Positions 8,622 to 15,273 of a DNA stretch of 64,000 nucleotides are shown piece after piece. This DNA is from a bacterium (lineage in GTDB: Bacteria > Cyanobacteriota > Sericytochromatia > S15B-MN24 > UBA4093), in the NCBI GenBank assembly GCA_017744355.1, contig JAGIBK010000001.1:835694-899693 (forward strand), given 5' to 3'. A program made the translations under genes and the position numbers. A model generated the notes under the pieces. That model did no database searches and was not told the DNA's origin. It saw only the letters and a list, made by a program, of their open reading frames with translations. Position 1 is the first letter of the stretch; every line of letters begins with the position of its first letter.

Positions 8622-9074
8622 ATGAAACGCGCCCTGTTGAGTTCGGCCCTCGCCTGTGGCTTGGTCGCGGCCCTGTCTGGCCACGCCGCCGCCAAGGATG
8701 CCTATCTCACCAAACCGCCCGCAAACTTCAAAAAGGTGAGCACCCTGGTCAAGCTCCCCGACTTCCTTCCGGGGCTTGGGACGCTTTACGTCGACCCCAA
8801 GACCCTGCCGGTGGGACCGTTTCTGGGCTACGACAAGAAGGGCGCCCTCGTGAACGTCACCTACATGGTGCCTCTCAAGCAACTCGAGGCGCGCAAGGGC
8901 TGGGACAACCTCGGCAATGCAGTGGCTGGCGCCAAGGTCGACCACACCGATATCAGCTACAATCCCGGTCACCCGGGGGTGGAGGAGCCTCACTACCACT
9001 TCATCAACTGGTTGATCCCTCATAGCGAGGAGGCGGCACGGGTGGGCGGCGGCGGCGAGCATTCCGGCCACTAA
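8622..9074 (+). CDS. Exported small protein with His-rich C-terminus (possibly DUF5602/TTHB210-like)
   Basis: The 150-residue protein begins with a signal peptide (MKRALLSSALACGLVAALSG, cleavage likely after HAAA near residue 25), so it acts outside the cytoplasm. The mature part is soluble, about 125 residues, and contains GHPGVEEPHYHFINWLIP near residue 120, then a Gly/His-rich end. The GHP...PHYHF pattern recalls the TTHB210-like (DUF5602) family, but this is an impression only. The histidines could bind metal. AAGGAGG at 8608-8614 is seven bases before the ATG and fixes the start. An AT-rich patch at 8515-8545 (TACAAT at 8521) probably contains the promoter. Confidence 0.7.
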   Translation: MKRALLSSALACGLVAALSGHAAAKDAYLTKPPANFKKVSTLVKLPDFLPGLGTLYVDPKTLPVGPFLGYDKKGALVNVTYMVPLKQLEARKGWDNLGNAVAGAKVDHTDISYNPGHPGVEEPHYHFINWLIPHSEEAARVGGGGEHSGH

Positions 9075-9145
9075 AAGCGCGAAGCCCCCGAGACGCCCGC
9101 GACGGGTCGTAACGGTCTGATAGCGTCGTTCCGGGGGGTGCGACA

Positions 9146-9174
9146 TTGACAGTCTGGCTACTGTGGCCTATTTT
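9146..9174 (+). promoter_or_regulatory. Strong promoter upstream of the response regulator
   Basis: A consensus TTGACA (9146-9151) and TATTTT (9169-9174) are 17 bases apart, predicting initiation near 9181, a few bases before the terminator hairpin at 9185. Confidence 0.6.
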
Positions 9175-9184
9175 AATCGATGGT

Positions 9185-9227
9185 CCCCGGGATAATCGTA
9201 CGTCCTCGTGCGATCCCGGGGTTTTTT
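9185..9227 (+). terminator. Terminator/attenuator between promoter and response regulator
   Basis: CCCCGGGAT (9185-9193) pairs perfectly with ATCCCGGGG (9213-9221), with a further inner stem (CGTACG with CGTGCG), and is followed by six T. Either it ends the upstream gene at 9074, or it attenuates the promoter at 9146 and releases a tiny RNA of about 45 bases. Confidence 0.82.
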
Positions 9228-9298
9228 CGGCTCGAAACGCGCACCGCAGCCCAACCGGATCGGAAGGCGTGATTCATGAAGACGCACGGAGACCTTCG

Positions 9299-9964
9299 AT
9301 GAACGACGCCATTCGCCTTGCCATCGTCGAGGATGAAAGCCTGTTCCGCGAGTTGCTGTGCACGGCACTCTCCACCCAACCGAGCCTCGCGGTGGCCGCC
9401 GCCTTCGGGGACGCGGCGCAGGCGCTCGCCGAGTTGCCGGATATCGCACCGGACGTGGTGATCCTGGATCTGGAGCTCGGCCGCGGCGCCAACGGCTTTC
9501 AAGTGGGTCTCTCGCTCAGAAGGTACCTGCCCAAGGTCGGGGTGGTGCTGCTCTCCAACCACCGGGACCCCTCGCTGCTGACCATGCTCCCGCCCGAGCA
9601 GGCACATGGCTGGGCCTACCTGCTCAAGTCGTCCGTCCGGGACGTCGCCGCCCTGGAAAGAGCGGTTCACAGCGCGCTGAGCGGGCTGGTGATCCTGGAT
9701 CCCCAGCTCACCCAAGACGCCCAAGAAAGCCGCGAGGCGACCAGCCTGCGCGACCAGCTCACGTCTCGGGGTTACGACCTGATCCAGCTGATCGCCGAGG
9801 GGCATAGCAACCAGGCCATCGCCAACCGCCTGCACCTTACCGAGAAGACGGTCGAAAACCAGATCGGCACCCTCTACCGCAAGCTCGGCATCAGCACCTC
9901 GGACTCCCAGGTCCACCCGCGCGTCCAGGCCGCCCTGAAGTTCATTGAGGCGCTTTCCCCTTAA
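9299..9964 (+). CDS. NarL/FixJ-family response regulator
   Basis: The 221-residue protein has an N-terminal receiver (residues 1-125) with the acidic pair E11/D12, phospho-acceptor Asp57 in DVVILDLELG and the conserved Lys in YLLKSSVRD, then a LuxR-type HTH (about 155-220; SNQAIANRLHLTEKTVENQI). It should bind DNA when phosphorylated. GGAG sits seven bases before ATG 9299; an upstream extension to 9146 would read through the terminator hairpin and is rejected. The two kinases at 9974-12294 converge on this gene with a 9-base gap and are its likely partners. Confidence 0.9.
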   Translation: MNDAIRLAIVEDESLFRELLCTALSTQPSLAVAAAFGDAAQALAELPDIAPDVVILDLELGRGANGFQVGLSLRRYLPKVGVVLLSNHRDPSLLTMLPPEQAHGWAYLLKSSVRDVAALERAVHSALSGLVILDPQLTQDAQESREATSLRDQLTSRGYDLIQLIAEGHSNQAIANRLHLTEKTVENQIGTLYRKLGISTSDSQVHPRVQAALKFIEALSP

Positions 9965-9973
9965 CGGCCGGGC

Positions 9974-11116
9974 TCACGGAGTGGCATCGAGCGGCAGCGC
10001 GACGCGCAGGGCCGTTCCCCCTTGGCGCCCGGGGGTCAGGGACCAACGACCGCCGAACAGCTCGACCCGGGCTCCCAGGGCTGCAAGTCCCAGGCCGGGC
10101 ACCACTTCGTCCCCGCCCAAGCCGCGACCGTCATCGGTCACCGCGATGGCGAGCTCACCTTCGGGCAACAGCGATAGCTCGATCCGGACCTCTTTCGCCT
10201 CGGCATGGCGCAGGACGTTGTCGAGCGCAAGCTCGATGATCCGGTAGGCGCAGAGACGAAGAGGGCGTTCCAGACGATTGAGGACGGGACCATCCGCCGC
10301 GCGAAAGCGCTCGTCGAGGTTCAGGGTCACGTGCAGGTCACCGCGCACCTGATCGATCAAGGACCGCACGGCAAGGGTCAAGCCGACATCGATGATCGAG
10401 GGGTGCAGGACGCGGCTGAGGTGGCGCAGGTCGCGATCGCGAAGGTCCTTGAGGCCCGTCAGCAAGCGTTCCACCTCCGCTTCGGGCATCTCGCCCCCTT
10501 GCCTGAGGTGGCCGTGCAGGGCCGAGAGGCCGTCGTGAAGGTCCTGAAGGCTGGGCTCGAACTGTGCTTCGAAGGTGATGGCCACCGCGTGGCGCTGACG
10601 CAGCTGCGCCTTGAGCAGGGCCTCGCGGGAGGCACGGAGCTTTTGCACGGTCTTGAGGGTCTGATCGACCCTGTGCGCGAGTTGCTGGAAGTACGCGGTC
10701 TCCTGCTCGGCAAAGTAGAAGGTGCTCCCGATCATGCTCATCAAGCAAAACATCTCGAGCCAGAGGGGCGGTCCCGCCTGCGCAGAACCGAAGACCGCCT
10801 GCAGTTGCTGATGCCAGAGGGCTCCGCAAGCGCCAGCGCTGGCGAGGGCGACCCCGTAGAACGTGCCCCATCTCAGGCAGGGGCCCTGGAAGCGCTCCGG
10901 CTTCCAGGCGAAGAGCACGCGAAGCAGGGGCGAGACGAAGAGCAATGGGACGAGCGTCAGCAACACGCGAGACAGACCGAGCAGCTGCGCGGAGAGGCCC
11001 GCAGCCAGGAAGCGCTCGCTCCAGAGCAAGCACGCCAAGGTCATGGTGATCGTCACCACCGCGAGCATCCAGGCCAGGGTGAAAAAGTTCGGTAAAGCGG
11101 GCCGCAGCAAGGTCAC
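9974..11116 (-). CDS. Sensor histidine kinase, HisKA_3-like, integral membrane (second of a pair)
   Basis: The 380-residue protein has about four transmembrane helices (residues 1-130, starting LRPALPNFFTLAWMLAVV), a coiled-coil linker, a HisKA_3-like dimer region with DLHDGLSALHGHL and the segment RHLSRVLHPSIIDVGL, and an HATPase domain (N-box ELALDNVLRHAEAKEV, DDGRGLGG, GLGLAALGARV). The phospho-accepting histidine is not in the usual motif and I cannot choose it with certainty. The GTG start at 11116 overlaps the stop of the upstream kinase (GTGA), so translation is coupled. A longer frame reaching 11446 is only the shadow of that kinase. The likely partner is the response regulator at 9299. 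Confidence 0.8.
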   Translation of the reverse strand: MTLLRPALPNFFTLAWMLAVVTITMTLACLLWSERFLAAGLSAQLLGLSRVLLTLVPLLFVSPLLRVLFAWKPERFQGPCLRWGTFYGVALASAGACGALWHQQLQAVFGSAQAGPPLWLEMFCLMSMIGSTFYFAEQETAYFQQLAHRVDQTLKTVQKLRASREALLKAQLRQRHAVAITFEAQFEPSLQDLHDGLSALHGHLRQGGEMPEAEVERLLTGLKDLRDRDLRHLSRVLHPSIIDVGLTLAVRSLIDQVRGDLHVTLNLDERFRAADGPVLNRLERPLRLCAYRIIELALDNVLRHAEAKEVRIELSLLPEGELAIAVTDDGRGLGGDEVVPGLGLAALGARVELFGGRWSLTPGRQGGTALRVALPLDATP

Positions 11117-12294
11117 GCGACACCCCCTTCGACCAAGGCGGAAAGCGGCAAATGAATCAGGGCGCAGGTCCCCTCGCCCGGCCGGGAGTCGAGTTCGAAG
11201 CCTCCCCCCTGACGCCGCAAGACCTGAGCCAGCCCGGAGAGACCGAGCCCGACCGCGACCCGCTCCGGGTTGAAGCCGATCCCGTCGTCTTGAACGCGCA
11301 GGCTCAGCCCCGTGGCCGAGGTCGCCGCGATCGCCACGCGGATCGAGGTCGGAGAAGCATGGCGGCAGGCATTGAGCAGGACCTCCTCCAGCAGGCGAAG
11401 TCCCGCACGCCTGATTTCCAGCGGCACTTGGTCCGCGAAGACGCACGCCTCTGGCTGAATCTCAAGGGTGATCGGCACGAAAATCTCCAGGCGCCGGATC
11501 ACCTCTTCGACGGTCGACAGGAAGGGCTCGCCGGCGCTGGCCAAGCCGAAGAGCTCGCGCGCCTGTAGCAAGCCCTGGGAACGCAGGTGAGCGAGGTGCT
11601 CACAGGCTTGAGCGATCAAGCGATCGGCGGCCTCGGGGTCCGCCTGCCGGATCGCCCGAGCCTGGTCGAGTTGCGCCCAGGCGACCAGGAAGCGAGACTG
11701 CATCTCGCCGTGCAGGTACTCGGCAGTCTCTTGCCGCAGGGTGTCATCGACGGCGATCAGCTCGCGCTGAGAGCGTTCGAGGTCCTGAATCACGCGTTCT
11801 TGCTCGGCGCTCCAGGCCTGGTCAGCCCTGATTCGGGCGGCCATCATCTCGAGGAAGACCAGCGTCCCGAAGGAAGAGACGGTGAAGTTGAGCGCCGCGG
11901 CCCAGTACCGCTCGGTGGGGATGGTATCACCCAGCAGGAAGGGGGCGACAATCGCGCGCAAGACCCCGGCCATGACCAAGCTCAGCGCCAGGACCCCGTA
12001 ATAGCTTCCCCAGGCCTTCAGGCCGCCGGCCTCAAAGCGACCGCGACGTTCCATGGCCGCAAGCAAGGGGAACGCCAGACTTGCAATGACGAGGGTCGCG
12101 GCCGTCAAGCCGCCCCACAGCAACGCCGGTTGAAGGCCGCCGCCCTGCCCGTAGAGGAAGTTGTGTGCCGCAAAGGCGCTCACGCCAAAGTAGACGAAGG
12201 CCACCGAACCGCCCCCCGGGATGGCCGGGGGGCGCGCGCGAAGCGCGCGGGATGAGGAAACGGGTCCATCAGCGGAGCGGATTGCAGCCATCAT
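11113..12294 (-). CDS. Sensor histidine kinase, HisKA_3-like, integral membrane (first of a pair)
   Basis: The 393-residue protein has an N-terminal membrane domain of about four helices (residues 30-165), a helical dimerisation region with EYLHGEMQSRF containing the likely phospho-histidine (about residue 205), and an HATPase domain (EEVLLNACRHAS, DDGIGFN, GLGLSGLAQVL). This is the NarX/UhpB-like kinase class that pairs with NarL-type regulators, and such a regulator lies just downstream on the other strand. The two ATG codons at 12294 and 12291 have no Shine-Dalgarno; instead TATAAT stands five bases upstream, implying a leaderless mRNA. Confidence 0.85.
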   Translation of the reverse strand: MMAAIRSADGPVSSSRALRARPPAIPGGGSVAFVYFGVSAFAAHNFLYGQGGGLQPALLWGGLTAATLVIASLAFPLLAAMERRGRFEAGGLKAWGSYYGVLALSLVMAGVLRAIVAPFLLGDTIPTERYWAAALNFTVSSFGTLVFLEMMAARIRADQAWSAEQERVIQDLERSQRELIAVDDTLRQETAEYLHGEMQSRFLVAWAQLDQARAIRQADPEAADRLIAQACEHLAHLRSQGLLQARELFGLASAGEPFLSTVEEVIRRLEIFVPITLEIQPEACVFADQVPLEIRRAGLRLLEEVLLNACRHASPTSIRVAIAATSATGLSLRVQDDGIGFNPERVAVGLGLSGLAQVLRRQGGGFELDSRPGEGTCALIHLPLSALVEGGVA

Positions 12295-12305
12295 CCAGGA
12301 TTATA
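12295..12305 (-). promoter_or_regulatory. Perfect -10 box placing the transcript start on the kinase ATG
   Basis: On the minus strand TATAAT (12305-12300) is followed by CCTGG and then ATG at 12294. Initiation 6-7 bases after the box would fall on the start codon. No good -35 was found. Confidence 0.55.
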
Positions 12306-12343
12306 CCCGCTTCGCGGCTTACGAAGGGTGGTTAGAGGCCTAA

Positions 12344-12523
12344 CTAGTGCGGCGTCTCCTCGCCCGGTTCGACCGTCTCCTCGGAATCGCGCGGTGCGGG
12401 CGCTTCGCGCTCGCCGAACTCCCCGATGAAACCGGGATGCGCCGCCTCCCGCTCGTCGAGATCTTCATCGGTGCCCACACCTTGCGCCCCGCTGGAATCC
12501 GGGGGGATCCAATCTCGCTCCAT
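12344..12523 (-). CDS. Small acidic hydrophilic protein
   Basis: The 59-residue product has no hydrophobic segment and is rich in Glu, Asp, Pro and Gly; it begins MERDWIPPDSSGAQGVGTDE and ends EETVEPGEETPH. It is probably disordered. AAAGGAGGG (12528-12536) lies four bases before ATG 12523, one of the strongest ribosome sites seen, so the gene is real despite its size. It stands alone between the kinase promoter and the divergent Nramp-like gene. No family is recognised; abundance as a stress or desiccation protein is possible but unproven. Confidence 0.65.
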   Translation of the reverse strand: MERDWIPPDSSGAQGVGTDEDLDEREAAHPGFIGEFGEREAPAPRDSEETVEPGEETPH

Positions 12524-12702
12524 CACGCCCTCCTTTGATCTTGGGAATCGCGCGCTGGGATCTTAGGCGCTTCGGCGAGCGCAGGCACCAAGTAGCCGAC
12601 CCTCGCGCGACCCGGAGCAGGGCAGCGGATGAGGTCGGAAAACTTGGTAGGAAAGGCCCTTGGCGAGCGCCCGCACTTCACGCAAGCTGCTTCCAGGCAG
12701 AA

Positions 12703-14043
12703 ATGAGGGCCGCCGTGAGGAAGAGTCGCACGATAGGATGCTCCGCCGAGGGCCTTCCTCCGAAGCCAGCGGCTCCGGGCGGCCCGCGAGGCCCGCTCCG
12801 GCGCATCCTCGACTCCCTCGGGCCGGGCTTCGTCACCGGGGCCTCGGACGACGACCCCTCGGGGATCGGCACCTACTCCGTCGCAGGCGCCACCATGGGC
12901 TTTGCGGTCCTTTGGATGGCGCTGGTGACCTTCCCTCTGATGGCTGGAGTGCAGTACATCTGCGCGAAGATCAGCATGGTCAGCGGGGTAGGGCTTGCGG
13001 GAGTGCTACGGGAGCGCTACCCGAGGGGCCTGCTCTATCCATGCGTCCTCATCCTGCTCATCGCCAACACCCTCAACGCCGGGGCCGACATCGCCGCCAT
13101 CGCCGCCGCCCTCAACCTGCTGTTTCCCCTGCCCATCTCGGGGCTCATCATCCCGATTGCCGCCTTGATCCTGAGCGTCCAGATCTTCGGGGCCTATCGG
13201 CTGGTGGCCAGCATTTTCAAGTGGCTCTCGCTCACCCTCTTCGCCTACATAGGGGCTGCGCTCTTCGCCAAGCCCGACCTGTGGGAGGTGCTGCGTGGAA
13301 CCTTCGTCCCGACGCTCGCCTTCGATGGCAAGTCCCTGATCACCTACACGGCGATCCTCGGGACCACCATCTCGCCTTACCTCTTCTTCTGGCAAGGCAG
13401 CATGGAGGTCGAAGACGAGATCAGCCGGGGGCTCTTGACGCGCGAGCAGCGCCAAGGAGCGACGGACACCGAGCTGCGCGATGCGGCCATCGACGTCAAC
13501 ATCGGGATGTTCTTCTCGAACCTCGTCATGTACTTCATCATCCTGGCCACGGCCACCACCCTCTTCAAGACCGGCCAGACCGGGATTTCGTCGGCGACGG
13601 ATGCCGCCCAGGCCCTCAAGCCACTCGCAGGCGAGGCGGCAGCCCTCCTCTTTGCCCTGGGGATCCTCGGGACGGGCTTTTTGGCGGTGCCGATTCTGAC
13701 CTGCTCGGCCTCATACGCCGTCGCCGAAGCGCTGGGATGGCGCCACGGCCTCCGCCACAAGCTGTGGCGCGCCCGCGGGTTCTACGCGCTCATCATCTGC
13801 TCGACGCTGGTGGGGGTGCTCATCGACTTCACGGGGATCAACCCCATCGACGCGCTCGTCTGGTCGGCGGTGCTCAACGGCTTCATCGCGCCTCCCCTCT
13901 TGGCGGTCATCATGCTCGTCGCCAACAATCGAGCGGTCCTGGGCGATCGCGTCAACGGGCGATTGACCAACGTGCTCGGCTGGGGCGCGACTTTGCTCAT
14001 GACGGCCTCGGCAATCGGGCTTCTCGTGACCTGGGGGCAATAG
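12703..14043 (+). CDS. Nramp-related divalent metal transporter with altered metal site
   Basis: The 446-residue protein is an SLC11/Nramp fold carrier with about 11 membrane helices. Transmembrane helix 1 reads GPGFVTGASDDDPSGIGTYS: the canonical DPGN is DPSG here, so the metal-ligand Asn is missing. Helix 6 reads LGTTISPYLFFWQ and lacks the conserved Met of the AxxMPH motif, the ligand that favours transition metals. Both changes resemble the Nramp-related Mg2+ carriers, so Mg2+ or another hard cation is a reasonable guess. The start is uncertain: ATG 12703 is chosen; GTG 12715 is possible, and a frame open to 12535 has no ribosome site. Confidence 0.78.
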   Translation: MRAAVRKSRTIGCSAEGLPPKPAAPGGPRGPLRRILDSLGPGFVTGASDDDPSGIGTYSVAGATMGFAVLWMALVTFPLMAGVQYICAKISMVSGVGLAGVLRERYPRGLLYPCVLILLIANTLNAGADIAAIAAALNLLFPLPISGLIIPIAALILSVQIFGAYRLVASIFKWLSLTLFAYIGAALFAKPDLWEVLRGTFVPTLAFDGKSLITYTAILGTTISPYLFFWQGSMEVEDEISRGLLTREQRQGATDTELRDAAIDVNIGMFFSNLVMYFIILATATTLFKTGQTGISSATDAAQALKPLAGEAAALLFALGILGTGFLAVPILTCSASYAVAEALGWRHGLRHKLWRARGFYALIICSTLVGVLIDFTGINPIDALVWSAVLNGFIAPPLLAVIMLVANNRAVLGDRVNGRLTNVLGWGATLLMTASAIGLLVTWGQ

Positions 14044-14173
14044 GCCGGCCGCGCCTGGCCAACAGTATCTCGCCCGTTGCGCTTCGACCGGCGCCGCGAA
14101 ATACTTGACGCGCCCAGACGCCATGCGCCGACAAGGGCGCCTGCGCGTCGAGAGTTGCGAGGAGGTAAGCGCC

Positions 14174-14422
14174 ATGGCCCAGAAGGAAAGCACCCGGGGC
14201 TTCGCGGCAATGGACCAAGCCAAGCAGCGTGAGATTGCCAGCAAAGGCGGCAAAGCCGCTCACGAGAAGGGGACGGCGCACGAGTTCAGCTCGGAAGAAG
14301 CCCGCGAAGCGGGCCGCAAGGGCGGCGAGGCCGTCAGCCGGGACCGCGCCCACATGGCCGAGATCGGCCGACACGGCGGAGAGGCCCGAGGCAGGCAGCG
14401 CGAAACGACCAGAAAACACTAG
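14174..14422 (+). CDS. KGG-motif stress-type small protein
   Basis: The 82-residue hydrophilic protein carries the KGG repeat pattern three times: GFAAMDQAKQREIASKGGKA, SSEEAREAGRKGGEAVS and HMAEIGRHGGEARG. This family (KGG_4, seen in B. subtilis GsiB) comprises small, very soluble general-stress proteins. GGAGGT (14161-14166) is seven bases before the ATG. The isochorismatase-like gene starts six bases after the stop, so the two are probably cotranscribed. Confidence 0.85.
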   Translation: MAQKESTRGFAAMDQAKQREIASKGGKAAHEKGTAHEFSSEEAREAGRKGGEAVSRDRAHMAEIGRHGGEARGRQRETTRKH

Positions 14423-14428
14423 GCGCGA

Positions 14429-15046
14429 ATGAACCCCGCCAAGGATCGCGACCTGCACGGCAACGTCCCGAACTCGGCACGCACGGTCCTGGTGCTGGTC
14501 GACGTGCTGAACGATCTGGAATTCGAGGGGGGCGAGGCCTTGCTGCGAAGCGCGCTGCCGATGGCCCAACGGCTGCGTGACTTCAAGCGCAAAATCAAGC
14601 CTTTGGGCGTTCCTGTCATCTACGCGAACGATAACTTCGGCAAGTGGCAGTCCGACATCCGCAGCGTCGTGGCGCACTGCCTGGAGGATGACGTCCGGGG
14701 AGCTCCAATCGTTCGCCTGCTCCAGCCGGACGACGACGACTACTGCGTCCTGAAACCGAAGCACTCGGCCTTCTACGGCAGCCCGCTGGACATCCTCCTG
14801 ACCTACCTTCAGGCGCAGATCCTCATCTTGGGCGGCTTGACCAGCGACAACTGCGTGCTCTTCACGGCCATGGACGCCTACCTCCGCGACTTCAAGCTGC
14901 ACGTTCCCGCCGACGGGTCTGCGGCGACGGATGAGGAGCGGCACGGGCGGGCGCTGGATCACATGCGCGCGTTGCTCAAGGCGAACACCACGCCCCTAGC
15001 CGAACTCAAGCTCGAAGAAAACGGCCGGCTAACGGAGAGCCGATAG
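14429..15046 (+). CDS. Isochorismatase-like cysteine hydrolase
   Basis: The 205-residue protein has the isochorismatase/nicotinamidase fold with its catalytic triad: Asp in LVLVDVLNDL (about residue 25), Lys in LKPKHSAF (about 111) and Cys in GLTSDNCVLFTAMDAYLRD (about 138). These enzymes cleave amide or ether bonds in small molecules such as isochorismate or nicotinamide; the substrate is not evident here. It follows the KGG gene by six bases without its own strong ribosome site, which supports translation from one message. Confidence 0.85.
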   Translation: MNPAKDRDLHGNVPNSARTVLVLVDVLNDLEFEGGEALLRSALPMAQRLRDFKRKIKPLGVPVIYANDNFGKWQSDIRSVVAHCLEDDVRGAPIVRLLQPDDDDYCVLKPKHSAFYGSPLDILLTYLQAQILILGGLTSDNCVLFTAMDAYLRDFKLHVPADGSAATDEERHGRALDHMRALLKANTTPLAELKLEENGRLTESR

Positions 15047-15098
15047 GGGCGAATTCATCCCGCCGGGGAAGCCCCCGCGTCGTGTAAGGAGGTTACAC

Positions 15099-15260
15099 AT
15101 GGCTGATCGAAAGAAACCTCACCCCTTCGGAGGCGAGGGACGCTACGAGGCCAACCCCGAGTCCAACAAGGTGGGGCTCACCCCCGAGGAGGTCTTCGAG
15201 AGCGAGGTGCCCCAAGAGAGACCGCAGCAGAAGCCTGAACCCGAACGGCCCAAGGACTGA
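15099..15260 (+). CDS. Small hydrophilic protein, 53 residues
   Basis: The product MADRKKPHPFGGEGRYEANP and its Glu/Pro/Lys-rich remainder (ending PEPERPKD) is predicted to be disordered. AAGGAGGT (15086-15093) five bases before ATG 15099 is a near-perfect ribosome site. It lies 52 bases after the isochorismatase-like gene and 13 bases before the dehydrogenase gene, so it is probably part of the same operon. I recognise no family. Confidence 0.65.
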   Translation: MADRKKPHPFGGEGRYEANPESNKVGLTPEEVFESEVPQERPQQKPEPERPKD

Positions 15261-15273
15261 AAAAGGGGGCGAC

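Noticed and set aside
9146-9298. Extension of the response regulator upstream of ATG 9299
   Set aside because: It crosses a strong terminator hairpin with T6 and adds no receiver sequence.
11117-11446. N-terminal extension of the second kinase
   Set aside because: It overlaps the first kinase in another frame and is low-complexity Arg/Gly/Pro; GTG 11116 with GTGA overlap is the logical start.
12540-12702. Riboswitch (for example a Mg2+ or Mn2+ sensor) before the Nramp-like gene
   Set aside because: I found no recognisable conserved core or terminator stem in the leader.
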